DNA from: Hypomyces perniciosus
Taxonomy: Eukaryota > Ascomycota > Sordariomycetes > Hypocreales > Hypocreaceae
Reading direction: 5' to 3'
Assembly: GCA_008477525.1 (NCBI GenBank)
Contig: SPDT01000003.1
Span: forward strand, 682,001 to 746,000
Length of the DNA: 64,000 nucleotides
A program made the position numbers and the translations under genes. Shown piece by piece: positions 1 through 10,824 of this stretch (position 1 is its first letter; each line of letters starts with the position of its first letter). The notes under the pieces were generated by a model that had not been told where the DNA came from, searched no databases, and saw only the letters and a program-made list of their open reading frames with translations.

Positions 1-874
1 ATTGATTCGTTCCCCACATCTTCGTCGGCGACGCTTTTCCGAGCAAGCGATGGACCGTTCATTTCCAATGGTGGCGACAAGGCTGGGCTAGGTAAGCAGG
101 GATCGGCAGAAGGCGGCGCAAGACAAGGGTTAGCCGGCTTGTCTAGTAGTACGACTGATCTTTTTATCAAACTTCAGGCCAGCGTATGAAGTACCTAGCA
201 GATTGCAGAGTGATCAGAGTGATCAGAGTGAAGATTGGGCAACTGGAAAGCACTGACACGCTCCAGATCCGCCATGGATCCCATGATAGCCACCTATTTC
301 GCGGCCGATTTTGCGACGATTCAGAAGCCCAGAGGGCAGTCGGCTAACGAGTAGTTGCACAGAGCATCTACCAGTGACAGTCCGTCAAAACAGCCACTGG
401 GCCTAATTCAACCGGAGTTGGACGACGCGGTCCAATGAGGCAGTTTGGGCTCCATTGTTTTTTTCGTCCGCATTCGATATTGTCAGAGCACGCAACCGCT
501 TAGATTGTCTTATACATTCATGAGGCTCCAATGATAGGGAGCATTCCGTGCTCTAGATGTAGCTTGTTCATATCAATCCTGGCAGACCTGGTCCACTCAA
601 TCATGGGGGGCAGAATAACGTCATGGTCCTGGACAGCCATTCGAGAACAGAATGCGGATGTTACACTGGCGAACGGGATCAGCTACTGGGGTCTTCCTGG
701 TATCTCCATGGTCGGCGCTATTGGTAAATATCTGCTCTCATCATCATTGCCTGCCAGGTCGTTGGTTGGATGGATCGGCGCTTTTCCTCTCGGATCCTCG
801 CTCCCAGTCAGACCTCCACTCGTTCTGTTACCCATTATTCACCTTGGTAATCCGTCGACTTGCAAGGTTCATAG
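1..874. other. intergenic / 5' flank of amino-acid permease
   Basis: No supported gene. Short open frames at 531-927 look like chance frames: they have no recognisable domain and overlap the promoter of the next gene. A small direct repeat of a 9-bp unit (gtgatcaga) lies near 210-230. Confidence 0.6.
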
Positions 875-882
875 TATATAAA
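875..882 (+). promoter_or_regulatory. TATA box of amino-acid permease gene
   Basis: A TATATAAA match lies about 80 bp upstream of the ATG at 962, a plausible distance for a fungal TATA promoter with a short leader. Confidence 0.6.
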
Positions 883-961
883 GCGGTGCGGGCCATCGCT
901 GCCCTTTCTACTGGTACCCCCAACTGAAACAGAGTCTCTGTACAACATTCCTCTCGCAACC

Positions 962-2635
962 ATGTCTAACAGATCCAAGACTGGGTCTGAGGACGTCGAG
1001 GCCACAGCACCCTTCACGGCTGGCTCCTCTCGGTTTGCCTCTCTCTTTGGCGGACCTGGGGTCTACGTTGGCCCTCGCATTGCGCCGTTGCCAGATTATC
1101 TCAAGGGCGATCTCTCTGAAAACGAAGAGTCCAGTGAAGCCATCCTCAACAAACAGATTGCCTCCGAAAATGGCACCTCAATCCAGTACAGGACATGCTC
1201 ATGGCAAAAGACAGCAGCGCTGCTCTTCAGCGAGTACATCTGTCTGGCCATTATGAGCTTTCCCTGGTCGTACAGCCTTCTCGGACTTGTTCCTGGTCTT
1301 ATCCTCACGGTTGTTGTCGCCGCCATTGTGCAATATACAAGTCTGATCCTATGGGAGTTCTGTCTGCGTCACCCAGAGGTGCGTGACGTCTGCGATATTG
1401 GCCAAATGCTCTTCTGGGGGCAGTCATGGGCGTGGTGGGGGACAGCCGCCATGTTTGTCCTGAACAATACGTTTATTCAAGCGCTTCACGTCCTCGTCGG
1501 CGCCAAATACTTGAACACCATGACAGAGAGTGACAACATCGGTGGGTGCCGCACTGTTGAATTCTCTGTCGTCGTTGCCGTCATTTGTTGGCTAGGGTCG
1601 CTACCTCGCACATTCAGCATGATGTCTAAGCTTGGCGTTGCTTCGGCGTTCTTTACCTTTGTCTCAGTCCTGCTGGCGACAATCTTTGCGGGTATCCAGG
1701 ACAAACCAGCGGGCTTCAGTGAGGCGCTGGGAAACCCCATCGTCACGGCTCTCCCAGTCGAGAGCACTACGTTTGTTTACGGAATGGCTGCGTTTCTCAA
1801 CATTAGCTACACCTTTATTGGGCAGATTACTCTCCCCAGCTTCATCGCCGAGATGCGGGATCCACGGTAAGAGACCAGATACCTTATCGTGACGCCCTAC
1901 TCTTTCTTTTGCTGACAATAGCACCCTCAGGGAATTTCCCAAGTCATTGTGGGCGTGCACAATCGCCGAAATCTTCGTGTTCTCCATCGTTGGTGCTGTG
2001 ATCTACGCTTATACTGGGAACCAGTACGTCACAGCTCCGGCATTCGGATCACTCCAGGACACGTACAAGAAAGTGTCGTTTTCATTCATGATTCCGACGA
2101 TCATCTTCCTGGGGTGCCTCTATGCGTCGGTCACGGGTCGATTCGTCTTCTTCCGCATTTTCCGCAACTCGAGACATCTGAACAACCACACGGTTGTGGG
2201 ATGGGCATCCTGGGCCGGCATTTTGCTTGTTACATGGATCCTGGCCTTTATTATTGCCGAGGTCATTCCATTCTTCTCTTCACGTAGGTTTTTTCCCCTA
2301 TCCTTTTTTTCTTAGTATGGTTCATCGTATATCATCTGAGACCGAGATGCTAACTATCCCTAGTCCTCTCCGTCATGTCATCCCTCTTTGACAGCTGGTT
2401 CGGCTTCATCTTCTGGGGTGTGGCTTATTTCCGCATGCGGGGCGTCGATAAGCAAGCTGGGAGGAAACGAAACGCGATTGGCGACTGGCTTTCCGTGGCA
2501 CTCAACATCGTCATCATTCTCACTGGTGTCTTTTTCCTAACTGTGGGAACGTATGCTAGTGTTCAAGGGATTATAGATTCCTTCGAAGCCGGTGGGGTTG
2601 GCGGCGTGTTCTCCTGCAAGAGCAATGGTATCTGA
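962..2635 (+). CDS. AAAP-family amino-acid permease
   Basis: Predicted plasma-membrane transporter of the amino acid/auxin permease family (Aa_trans), close in type to fungal neutral amino-acid permeases such as Neurospora Mtr. Exons are 962-1866, 1922-2283 and 2364-2635, giving 512 residues. Both introns start with GT and end with AG, and the frame closes exactly (R split CG|C, L split C|TC). About 70 hydrophilic N-terminal residues precede roughly 11 hydrophobic segments, beginning with 'TAALLFSEYICLAIMSFPWS', the usual first helix of the family. The length is normal. The start is the first ATG after the TATA box and is followed by a typical polar cytosolic tail. Substrate cannot be read from sequence; neutral amino acids are a family-based guess. 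Confidence 0.9.
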
Positions 2636-3336
2636 AGGGGGGTTTTAGAGGAAGACAGAGGTGACAGCGGCTAGATATACGCATAGACAAGTCGCATCTC
2701 AGTGACTGCAAGCTCGACATAATAATTCCCAACACCCATAGCGATAGATGCGATAATATGTAATGGATATTCCACGCAAGCAAAAAAAAACAGGATTGGA
2801 ACAGCCATTCAGTCAGTATCTCTGTAGTCTTCTTGTGATGTTCTATTTGTTTGTCACGGATGTTTATTCGGGGACTCATTGAAACGCAGGAGAAGAAGCA
2901 GTTCTTTGCATTGTCCTAGGCATAAGAGCAGAATAAATAATCATTCCTGTTGTCTTCAAGCCGCTTTGGTTTCGGCTCGTTGCTTTGCAGCATCCGAGAT
3001 AATCAGACCACTGCATTATGGCTCCACTAATAAAGGCCCCTATCTCCCCGCAGTATATTTGCGAAAATACTGCCCGCCATATCAGACACCGCCTGCATCT
3101 GTGCTCACCTAGCTAATGGTAACCTCAGAACCGCATCATGTACCTGTCCTCATAATCGCATTTCCTCCACGTTCGCTTTCCAGCTCCATACCGACCCGAC
3201 AAACCTCCAATTGACGTCCGAAACGGACTGTCTAGCTGGCTGGCTATAATAACAAAAGACCGTCTCTCTCTTCACAACTGCGCACCACAGGTAGCTAGCT
3301 GGTGAAATCACGCCCCTTGCGTCTTTTCCCGCTACG
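2636..3336. other. intergenic
   Basis: The region holds the 3' end of the permease and the promoter of the desaturase. No supported gene. It contains a CT-rich stretch just before the desaturase. Confidence 0.6.
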
Positions 3337-4601
3337 ATGGCGCCGTCTGCTTCATCGACGGCCATAAAGACGGCCAAGGCCAAAGCCAAAGCCAAAGCCA
3401 ACGGCACTCCCGCAGCCCAAGACGATGCCAATCCAAAGAACGACTTCTTCTGGACATACACTGAGGAGCCGCATCGAACGCGACGTCTTGCCATCATCAA
3501 AGCCCACCCAGAGGTGAATCTCTTCACACACCCCTTTCCATTCCGGCCAGCTGCTAATTCCATGCCTCCCAGATCACCAAGCTCTGCGGCCCAGAGCCTC
3601 TGACCAAGTATGTCGTCGCTGGTGTTGTCTCCCTACAGATCGTTCTCGCATATCTCTTGCAATCGACTCCCTTCTGGTCCTTGAAGTTTTGGGCCGTTGC
3701 CTACGTCTTCGGCGCCACCGCCAACCAGAACCTCTTTCTTGCGATCCACGAAATCTCCCACAACCTCGCCTTCAGGAGTGCCCTGGCCAATCGCCTGTTT
3801 GCCATCTTTGCCAACCTGCCAATTGGAATCCCATATAGTGCTTCATTCAGGGTATGTGCAATCGCAATTGAATGCAGAGCTGGACTCAAGTATCAAGGAA
3901 CTGCGCATATACTAACTCTATCATTCATGCAGCCCTACCACCTGACCCATCACAAGTCCCTTGGCGTTGATGGTCTCGACACCGATCTGCCAACTGCCTA
4001 CGAGGCCTTCGTACTTGACTCGATTCTCGGCAAGGCCTTTTTCTGCACATTCCAGATCTTCTTCTACGCCGTCCGTCCCATGGCCGTCTACCGCGTGCCC
4101 CTCACCTGGGTTCACTATCTCAACCTCGCTGTCCAGCTCTCCTTTGACGCCATCCTCGTTTACTTCACCTCTCCCAAAGCGGTCCTCTATCTCTTGCTCT
4201 CCTCCTTCCTCGCCGGCAGCCTGCACCCCCTGGCTGGCCACTTCATTGCCGAGCACTACGTTTACGAAACCGTCACGCCAACTCAGCGCGACCCCACAAA
4301 CAACGTCCCCGTCCCCGAAACCTTTTCCTACTACGGCCCCCTTAACTGGTTTACCTACAACGTTGGCCTGCACAACGAGCACCACGACTTCCCTGCCATC
4401 CCCTGGACCCGCCTGCACGCCGTCAATAAGATTGCCAAAGAATTCTACGATGATCTGCCCCGCCACGAGAGCTGGATCTACGCCATCTGGCGCTTCATCT
4501 GGGACGAGAACGTCGGCATCAACTGCCGTGTCAAGAGAAAGAATGGCGGCCGCCTTGTCGGTGGAGCCGTCAACTGGAAAGAGTCTGAGATCCAAGCTTG
4601 A
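3337..4601 (+). CDS. sphingolipid delta-4 desaturase (dihydroceramide desaturase)
   Basis: Introduces the 4,5-trans double bond of the sphingoid base in dihydroceramide at the ER, a step used mainly for fungal glucosylceramide. Exons are 3337-3513, 3573-3851 and 3933-4601, giving 374 residues. The N-terminus has the Lipid_DES motif 'DFFWTYTEEPH'. The three di-iron histidine boxes are intact: HEISH (118-122), HLTHH (155-159) and HNEHH (299-303). The segment 'LPIGIPYSASF' before box 2 is characteristic of DES1 proteins. A Lys/Ala-rich tandem 'KAKAKAKA' lies near residue 20. The second intron (81 nt, branch site ACTAAC at 3911) is a multiple of three without a stop, so the unspliced frame reads through it. 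The antisense 230-codon frame is a shadow. Confidence 0.95.
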
Positions 4602-5521
4602 AAGGATAGCCAAGTGAGGGATATCATCTTATGATCGTTGAGATTAGTAGTTTAATAATTCTGTCATTTTCAGATGGGTTGAATCAATTTTGTAATAAGC
4701 TTCTTTTTTTCGATTGACGAGATTTCATGACATAGAGCCGTATTCCTGCTCAGGGCGTTGTACGAGGGGTAATGGGTAAATAGCATAGATGATATGAAAA
4801 GGGGCCAGCTAGGAAAGAAAGAATAATACTCTTGAGTTGAGAAAAGTCAACCTCCGATTAACCCTATGCATTTTAACAAGTCATATATATAAAGGGGATG
4901 CTTGATATTACTGGAAAGATCATCTGGAGCTGAAACTCAACTCGTAAATTCCTTGGATCTAAACCTCTAGCTGCCCTAGGAGGAATTGGATGCTGACATG
5001 TTCATGTCGGCTTATGATCAACCGTAATGAAAACAGCGTGTGCCAGACTGCAAACAAAAGAAAAAAGGTAAAGACACGCCTCCTAGATACTAGAACCACT
5101 ATCGGTAGAGTACACTATCGTACTCGCTATTCACTACTGCATGAGTCGATATTGCAGTCGCTCAACAATCCGCACCGGGCTCCTCCTCTGCAGCAATGAG
5201 TACAGCGTATGCCTACTGGAGTGGACAACACTGGCAGTAGACAAAAACACCGACTGACACTGCTCAGTCTCTGCTTCTCTTTTCCTCCGCTTCAGCCCCC
5301 CGGATCCCAAATGCGCCGTCCCAATCGTCAAATGAAATAATGGTGCCTTGCCTACAGGCTCTTCTTCGCTCATTACACACGCCTCGTGTCGCCAAAATAT
5401 CCTTGCGCTCCGCTCCATCAGACTAGTAAGTCCTTTTATAGGAGCTGTAACACCGGGGCAACAGTCTTCTCCCCCTCATGAAGTATTCCTTGGCCATACT
5501 TTTGACCAGTTGCATCGGGGC
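4602..5521. other. intergenic, convergent 3' ends
   Basis: Lies between the convergent desaturase and VAP genes. AT-rich, with small open frames only. A possible short RNA or 3' UTRs; nothing further is supported. Confidence 0.55.
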
Positions 5522-6809
5522 TTAGAAGAAGAGGTAGGCAAGGAGGAAGCTCACCAAGCACAAGAGAGCCACTATTTGTACCGGAACGCCTTCAGCAGTG
5601 GGTTGTCTCACATGTTGGACAACTGCAGCAGCTGGAGCCTTGTCGCTCTCCGTCGTGCCGGTCTTGACGTTGCGCTGTCGGAGGCCACCGTCCCTGTAGT
5701 TTGCCAATTCCGCTTCCAGCTGAGCAATCTTGTTCCGGAGTTCCTCGGCGACCGTGTGAGCTGTGTTGGAGACAGCCGTCGAAGCTCTTGAGCCAACAGA
5801 CTTGGGGGCATCCGACTTTGCATCGTCATCGTCCTTGGTGTCGTCGGAAACGTACGGTGGCGGCGCAGGGCCTGAGCTCTCGGCGATGCCGGGGGAGGAA
5901 TATGATCGAGAAGCTTCGGGGGTATCGTTTGACTGCGTGATGATGAGTTGGGTTGTTTGCGAGAAATTAACAAAGCTCAATCAAGACATACTAGATTGGT
6001 CACAGACTGCCTGCTGGGCGTCGCACTCACGGGCCGAGCGGGGCTAGCGCCCTCATCCAGGCCTTCATCCAGGCCTTCATCTGCCGGCAGCCAGTTGACG
6101 CGGATCTTCCTCTCCTGGATGGTGGTTTTGTCGGTCGATTCGAGCTGTGCAACGCTGTCAGTCTGTATGCATGCGAGTAGCCGGGGTCCAGTAAGGGGGG
6201 CTCACGACGGTAGCAATGCTGGCAAACTCCTTGTCCGGGGTGATGGGCGCCGACTGGACGAGGAACTTGTCCCTGCATTTGGCATCCAGTGGCGGATCGG
6301 CCTTCATGGCCTGCAAAAGGACTATGGTTGTGTCAGCCGCATCTTGACGCCATGGTTCCAATCCCACTTGACCAACGCACCCGTGACATCAAAGTCCTGG
6401 CCCGGCTCGACGCGGCCGGCATTTGGTCGAACGCAGTATCTAAGGAAATTAGCTTCACCCTTGGGGGGTCATGGAGCGTCATGGATGCGGATTATCGTAC
6501 TGCTTGGGCGCTGTAGTCTTGACCTGCAAGTAAATGCGTCAGCAGGGGGTCATGATGATGCGATAGGCGTCGCGGCCCAGTGCAGCGCGGGACGGTGCAG
6601 CGTGGCGTGGAATGGCTTTGCTGCTGCATACCTTGAACGCAAGAGGCGACGTGCTCGGGTTCTTGATTCTGAGAATCTGCGCGACCTCGACGGTAAAGGG
6701 CCCTATAACACAAAAGACCAGGCCCCCGTCAATCAATGCCCTCGTCAGTTCTGTAGCGGTCGCACATACGTCGAAAGGTGAGCTCGAGGGGCTCGATCTC
6801 GACCGACAT
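5522..6809 (-). CDS. VAMP-associated protein (VAP/Scs2-like ER membrane anchor)
   Basis: Tail-anchored ER protein that binds FFAT-motif proteins at membrane contact sites. Seven exons (transcript order): 6770-6809, 6632-6702, 6501-6523, 6381-6439, 6206-6321, 6031-6144 and 5522-5932, giving 277 residues. Residues 1 to about 125 form the major sperm protein domain, starting 'MSVEIEPLELTFRRPF'. They include the signature 'VKTTAPKQYCVRPNAG', which lines the FFAT-binding groove. A Ser/Asp-rich linker follows with a short tandem 'DEGLDEGLDEG', then a coiled coil around 'EELRNKIAQLEAELA' and a C-terminal membrane anchor 'IVALLCLVSFLLAYLFF'. Exon 3 is only 23 nt. All seven junctions preserve frame. 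Length and domain order fit fungal VAPs. Confidence 0.93.
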
Positions 6810-8191
6810 GGTGGATTGGATTATGGGTTCGCGATAATCGAACGATATTGGATCAAAAGGAGGCGGAGGCCTATGGCGAGTGGGGGTGACAGCGCAGTTG
6901 AAAAGGAAGCGATGTCTGTTGTCGTGGTCGTGGTCGAATGGCAGTGGCGCCGCGGGGAAATACGGAGAAAATTAGAGTAAATGATGAAAGGGAGGGAAGG
7001 GAAAAGGTCAAGAAAAGAGCTCTGTGGACAGAATAGAAGAGGGGAGGTTAGCTTGGCCCGGATCGCGGTTGGCAGCCGAACGGACTGGACTGGACTGTTG
7101 CTTGGTTGATTACAAAGAGGAGAGGAGAAGAGAAGAGAAGCGATTCAGCAGTGCCTGTACGAGAGTGGTGAGTACTCCGTATGTCAAGTAAAGTAAATGG
7201 GGGACGACGCAATTGTAGGCGATAATTAGCAGCTGGAAGCGAGATAATAATCGGTAGCCTGAGCGATACGATAAGAGTAGAGCCAGTGAATGCCAGTGTC
7301 TGTCTGCCACAAGCTCGTGCTCCATCAAAGAGATGAAGCTGACCTGTCCTGATGATCGACATGACTAAGCAGGACATCAGGTTTGAAGCAGTATTAACTA
7401 TACCCCACGACCTCTCATTTTCAACCGCATACTCGGCGCAGTATTAAGAATAATTAGGGAAATTGAGGTGATTTATTCCAAGGTTTGGTAAATTTAGTCA
7501 TTTTCTGCTCCTTCATGGAAGCAGTAAATGTTTCATGTGCGCTCAACCGTCTTATCTCAGACCAGTGTGACAAGCCGAGACCATACGCGGAATAGCTATT
7601 CTCCGAGCCCTCCTGATGCGGATGAGTTATGCAAGTAGCCCCAATAAAAACGAACCCCACTTCAAACCTCCACGTTCATGGACTGGGAATAGCTTCATCA
7701 ACTTGCTCCATTACTACTACCAGGGGGTTGACCAGTACTCCTCCTAGTTCCCCAGTCTGGCAAATGACGTCACCATAAACTTTCCACTATTAGTATCGAT
7801 AAATTTCCATGAAGTTATCTTGCGAACCACGATTCAGATCCCTGAGACAGTCGGAACATTGGGTTTCCTCTTGAACTTGCCTTCTTTAGTAAACATCCTC
7901 GAGTATCACAACACTGTGTTACTCAATTAAGGGGCACCGTAGATATAAGAACGCTGTTTTTATTCATCCGTACTATGTATTAACTTGCAACTGGTGTTTC
8001 TCACATTAAACTGCGGTAAAGGTTTTCGACAATTCTCGGTCGTGACAATATAAGCTAGTATCCAGATCTTCAGCTGCACCAGTTCTTTCCGTTTCGACCG
8101 GCCAATTTCGCCTCGATTCTGTGAATACAGTCGATAGTCTGGTCTGCATGGCTGCGCAGGTACTTGGGCTTGATGTTATTGAGTAAGTCGA
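6810..8191. other. intergenic, VAP promoter and gene-free stretch
   Basis: The proximal part (6810-7150) is purine-rich and contains GA-rich runs (gagaggagaag type) that suit the VAP 5' leader. From 7400 to 8190 the DNA is AT-rich without a supported gene. A TACTCCGTATG motif occurs near 7174. Confidence 0.55.
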
Positions 8192-8410
8192 CTACTTTTT
8201 CGGAACCAGCGACATCGTCGAGTTGATCATTTTTGTCGAAGCCAGCGGTATCGTAGAGTTGGCTAGTTTTTCCAAAATATGCGATATTGTCGAGTTATAT
8301 AGTTTCCCTGAAATATGCGGCATCGTCGAGTTGAACTTTTTGTTCGAAACATGCGGCAGCGTCGAGTTAGCCACTTTTCCCGAAATCGTCGAGTTGAGAG
8401 GTTTCTTTCC
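8192..8410 (-). repeat. 36-bp coding tandem repeat (NST units)
   Basis: About five full or partial 36-bp units sit in the 3' half of the secreted-protein gene. Each contains the plus-strand block 'gtcgagtt' at its boundary. Some units are shortened to 27 or 24 bp. The units have diverged at DNA level but keep the Asn-Ser-Thr start. The last unit, at 8192-8220, carries the stop codon. Confidence 0.75.
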
Positions 8411-8650
8411 ATTCAACACAATGTCGGTCATGTTGTGGCAGTGGTTGCTCAATAAGCTGGTGGCATTGCGCATTTGGCCGTGACTGCTGATAGTGTTGGT
8501 CGAATTCCAGCACCACATGGTTGGAGTACCCTGAGTGTTTTTGGGAGCATGTGTTCGAGACACTTCATTCTCATGTGTCGGACGAGACCGGCCAGGCGCC
8601 GCCACCGCGCTGCCAAATGCGAGTATAATAGCGACAATGCTGGGCTTCAT
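8192..8650 (-). CDS. small secreted N-glycosylation-sequon repeat protein
   Basis: I do not recognise this 152-residue single-exon protein. It starts with a clear signal peptide, 'MKPSIVAIILAFGSAVAAPG', with probable cleavage after the AVA-A region. The mature part carries nine N-x-S/T sequons. From about residue 83 it is built of repeats that each begin with Asn-Ser-Thr, mostly 12 residues long, for example 'NSTLPHVSNKKF', 'NSTMPHISGKLY' and 'NSTISHILEKLA'. Two Cys and several His lie before the repeats. A TATAAAAG box about 125 bp upstream supports real transcription. It could be a cell-wall-associated or effector-like protein; that is inference only. The gene stands in an accessory stretch next to a pseudogene. 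Confidence 0.65.
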   Translation of the reverse strand: MKPSIVAIILAFGSAVAAPGRSRPTHENEVSRTHAPKNTQGTPTMWCWNSTNTISSHGQMRNATSLLSNHCHNMTDIVLNGKKPLNSTISGKVANSTLPHVSNKKFNSTMPHISGKLYNSTISHILEKLANSTIPLASTKMINSTMSLVPKK

Positions 8651-9657
8651 GATTGCGTAGTCTTATTCAAGGTTATTACAGGTTGGGGATGAGTGAAGCA
8701 GAATTCAGGAGGCAACTGTGACTATGAGACGAACTCTGTTGAACCAATCATTCCAAGCAGTGACAAGATGTCCCTTTTATAATCGCCCCAGCTTAGTAGA
8801 TACATTGTCGCCAGAGCATGGTGTCGTCAGACTTTCTCAGCTGCATGGAATCCATCACATACCTCCACTAGTCATCAGATCGAGATGCCTCTTACTAAAG
8901 GTTGGAAGGACCAAAAAAGGAGTGTACAAGCCATTCCTGGCCCGCTTCAAATGACGAGAATCTTGGACAGAAACCTTTCTTGGGGGGGATGCTACGGCAC
9001 ACCGTTTTGCCAGCATTCTTTGGCGCATCTGGATAGATGATGCGAAGTAGTACAAGTGGTATACTGAAGGATATCGAATCAGTCTCAGATTGACACCGTG
9101 ATGATGACTCTGGATGCTGCCTGATCAGTGAATCTACTTAGATACATACGATATAGACACCCTCTAGCCACTCCAAAGTTCGCTGCCGAGCCCCATGTTC
9201 TATATTTGATCCCAAGAATGCGGATGAGCCCAACGATTGGTATAGATGGCTCTTGGAGGCCATATTAGTTGCCGATTAGGGAGATGAATGTCGTAATTGG
9301 AATTCAAGCACGAAATGCTGGGGTGGCTGGCATTGCACTAAGAGCCGGCATAGCCATCATGGAGAATTACCCCTCCATTCTCTAGGATCCAAGTCCATTG
9401 CGAATACGGCCACGTGTCTTTGGCAATGAAGGTCATTCGGGTTCAGATGATGTCTGTTTGGTAGCAAATTGTAAGAGTCACCCCCACTGTTTCTTCGTAC
9501 AGGGCGTATTAATAGTGCCCCTCTAAGACGGGTTCCTGCAGGTGGCTAGGTATCGATAAGCTGTGGCTCGGTCACTCAACTTCTCCTCCCTTCTTCTACC
9601 TCAAGTCCTGGTGGATGTTCGTTCCCTTTGTTTGTGCAGACTCGAACCCTCCTTTTA
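8651..9657. other. intergenic
   Basis: No supported gene. It contains the TATA element of the secreted protein and, further right, the region upstream of the kinase-like pseudogene. Confidence 0.5.
8774..8781 (-). promoter_or_regulatory. TATA box of secreted repeat-protein gene
   Basis: TATAAAAG on the minus strand, about 125 bp upstream of the start codon at 8650. Confidence 0.5.
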
Positions 9658-10432
9658 ATGTCCACTCTACCGTCAGGACTTGATCGACAGCGCAAAAAGC
9701 CCTACAAGCTCAGTACGGAAACAGTAGTAAGAAAACGTCGCATCCATTCCCGAGATCGTGGATTCATTGCTCACCATTGACATCCCTTAGTGTTTTCAAT
9801 TTGGAACACGCTGGATTACCGCAGTTGGGCGCATTGCTGATCACGCCCACCCGTCCGTCTACCGCTTGACAATCCAGCCCTCTACCGTCGATCGAGTTAC
9901 CGCGGGCTTCATTTCTCCGTTCCCCGAATTCGCGAAAGAATGCCTTCGCCCATGGTTCCCAGAATGGTTTTTACCCTCCGCTATCGTGCTGAAACGCCAG
10001 AAGCCGGGATAGGAGGAAGAATTTGACCATGAACTTGCGATGTACAAGGCCCTGCAACCTCTCCAAGGCGTAGTAATACCACGGCACTATGGAATTGTGC
10101 AGCATGATGGTGTGTGAAGCCACATATTATCTGATGTTGGGGGATTGAGTCTGGCCGAAACGGATGAATCTAGTTCAGAGGTAGTTCCTGTTGTGGAAGA
10201 ACTATTATGGCAAGCGTTTCGCGCGGTGGGCTCAATGGGATTCCTTCCAGACGATCTTAAACTCGACAACTTTCACATTGTCGGGGAAAAGATAGTCATC
10301 GTAGACTTGGAGCAGTTTGAACCCTGCAACTATCCTGAGCATTTGGAGGGCTACATAGACAGCAGCGTGGACTTTCTGAGGCTCCATTACATGAATTACC
10401 AGGACTGCCTGAGGGATGGATGGGTGGACTAA
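9658..10432 (+). pseudogene. decayed protein-kinase-like gene
   Basis: Remnant of a fungal kinase-like (APH/atypical kinase fold) gene. The first 40 codons from ATG 9658 read 'MSTLPSGLDRQRKKPYKLST' and onward before a stop. Coding character continues in a shifted frame from about 9842 ('VYRLTIQPSTVDRVTAGF') through 'EFDHELAMYKALQPLQ'. It ends in the catalytic-loop-like 'LPDDLKLDNFHIVGEKIVI', followed by VDLEQFE. That gives D-x-K-x-x-N plus an Asp for metal binding. Two in-frame stops interrupt this part, a TAG after 'LKRQKPG' and a TGA after 'GIVQHDGV'; the latter could come from CGA by C-to-T change. At least one frameshift separates the 5' part. The 3' 95 codons (10145-10432) are intact. 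Function is presumed lost. Confidence 0.7.
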
Positions 10433-10824
10433 TCCTGTGTGATGGTTGTTGAGAAAGAGTGTCGTGAACATCCGAGGTCTTGTTCACAACTCGGCACATA
10501 TTGCAAGAGTTCCCGTCTGTAAATCTCACTAATCCAGTCCGCCAGCTATCGAACACTAAATACTGTACAATTTTATTAGTCTTTTATGAATATTAACCTG
10601 TCTACTCAGGATAACGCTACAAACTGCTTCCAAAGATAGCCCTGTCTAACGCCCTCGTCTTCTGCCAACATAAAGCCGCGCTGTTTTCTGATTTTTCCGT
10701 TGGGGAAAGTCCTAGACTACCGTACTATCCAGGGTATCACTTACAGATCTCCAGTCCTCTATGATCCACACTCATCGTAAGTGCTTCGTCGTTCCAATTT
10801 CCGGCTCATTCAATTACATCACCA
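10433..10824. other. intergenic
   Basis: Convergent spacer between the kinase-like pseudogene and the 7-TM gene. Nothing else seen. Confidence 0.5.

Noticed and set aside
3921..4613. 230-codon open frame antisense to the desaturase
   Set aside because: Exact shadow of the desaturase exon in codon-biased GC-rich DNA; Gly/Val/Glu-rich with no domain.
5948..6781. 277-codon plus frame opposite VAP
   Set aside because: Runs through VAP introns and exons alike; no domain.
8192..8410. CRISPR-like regular repeat spacing
   Set aside because: Eukaryotic DNA; the units are contiguous coding repeats with no spacers.
9630..9690. tRNA-like box B (minus strand, ggttcgag)
   Set aside because: No box A or acceptor stem at the right distance.
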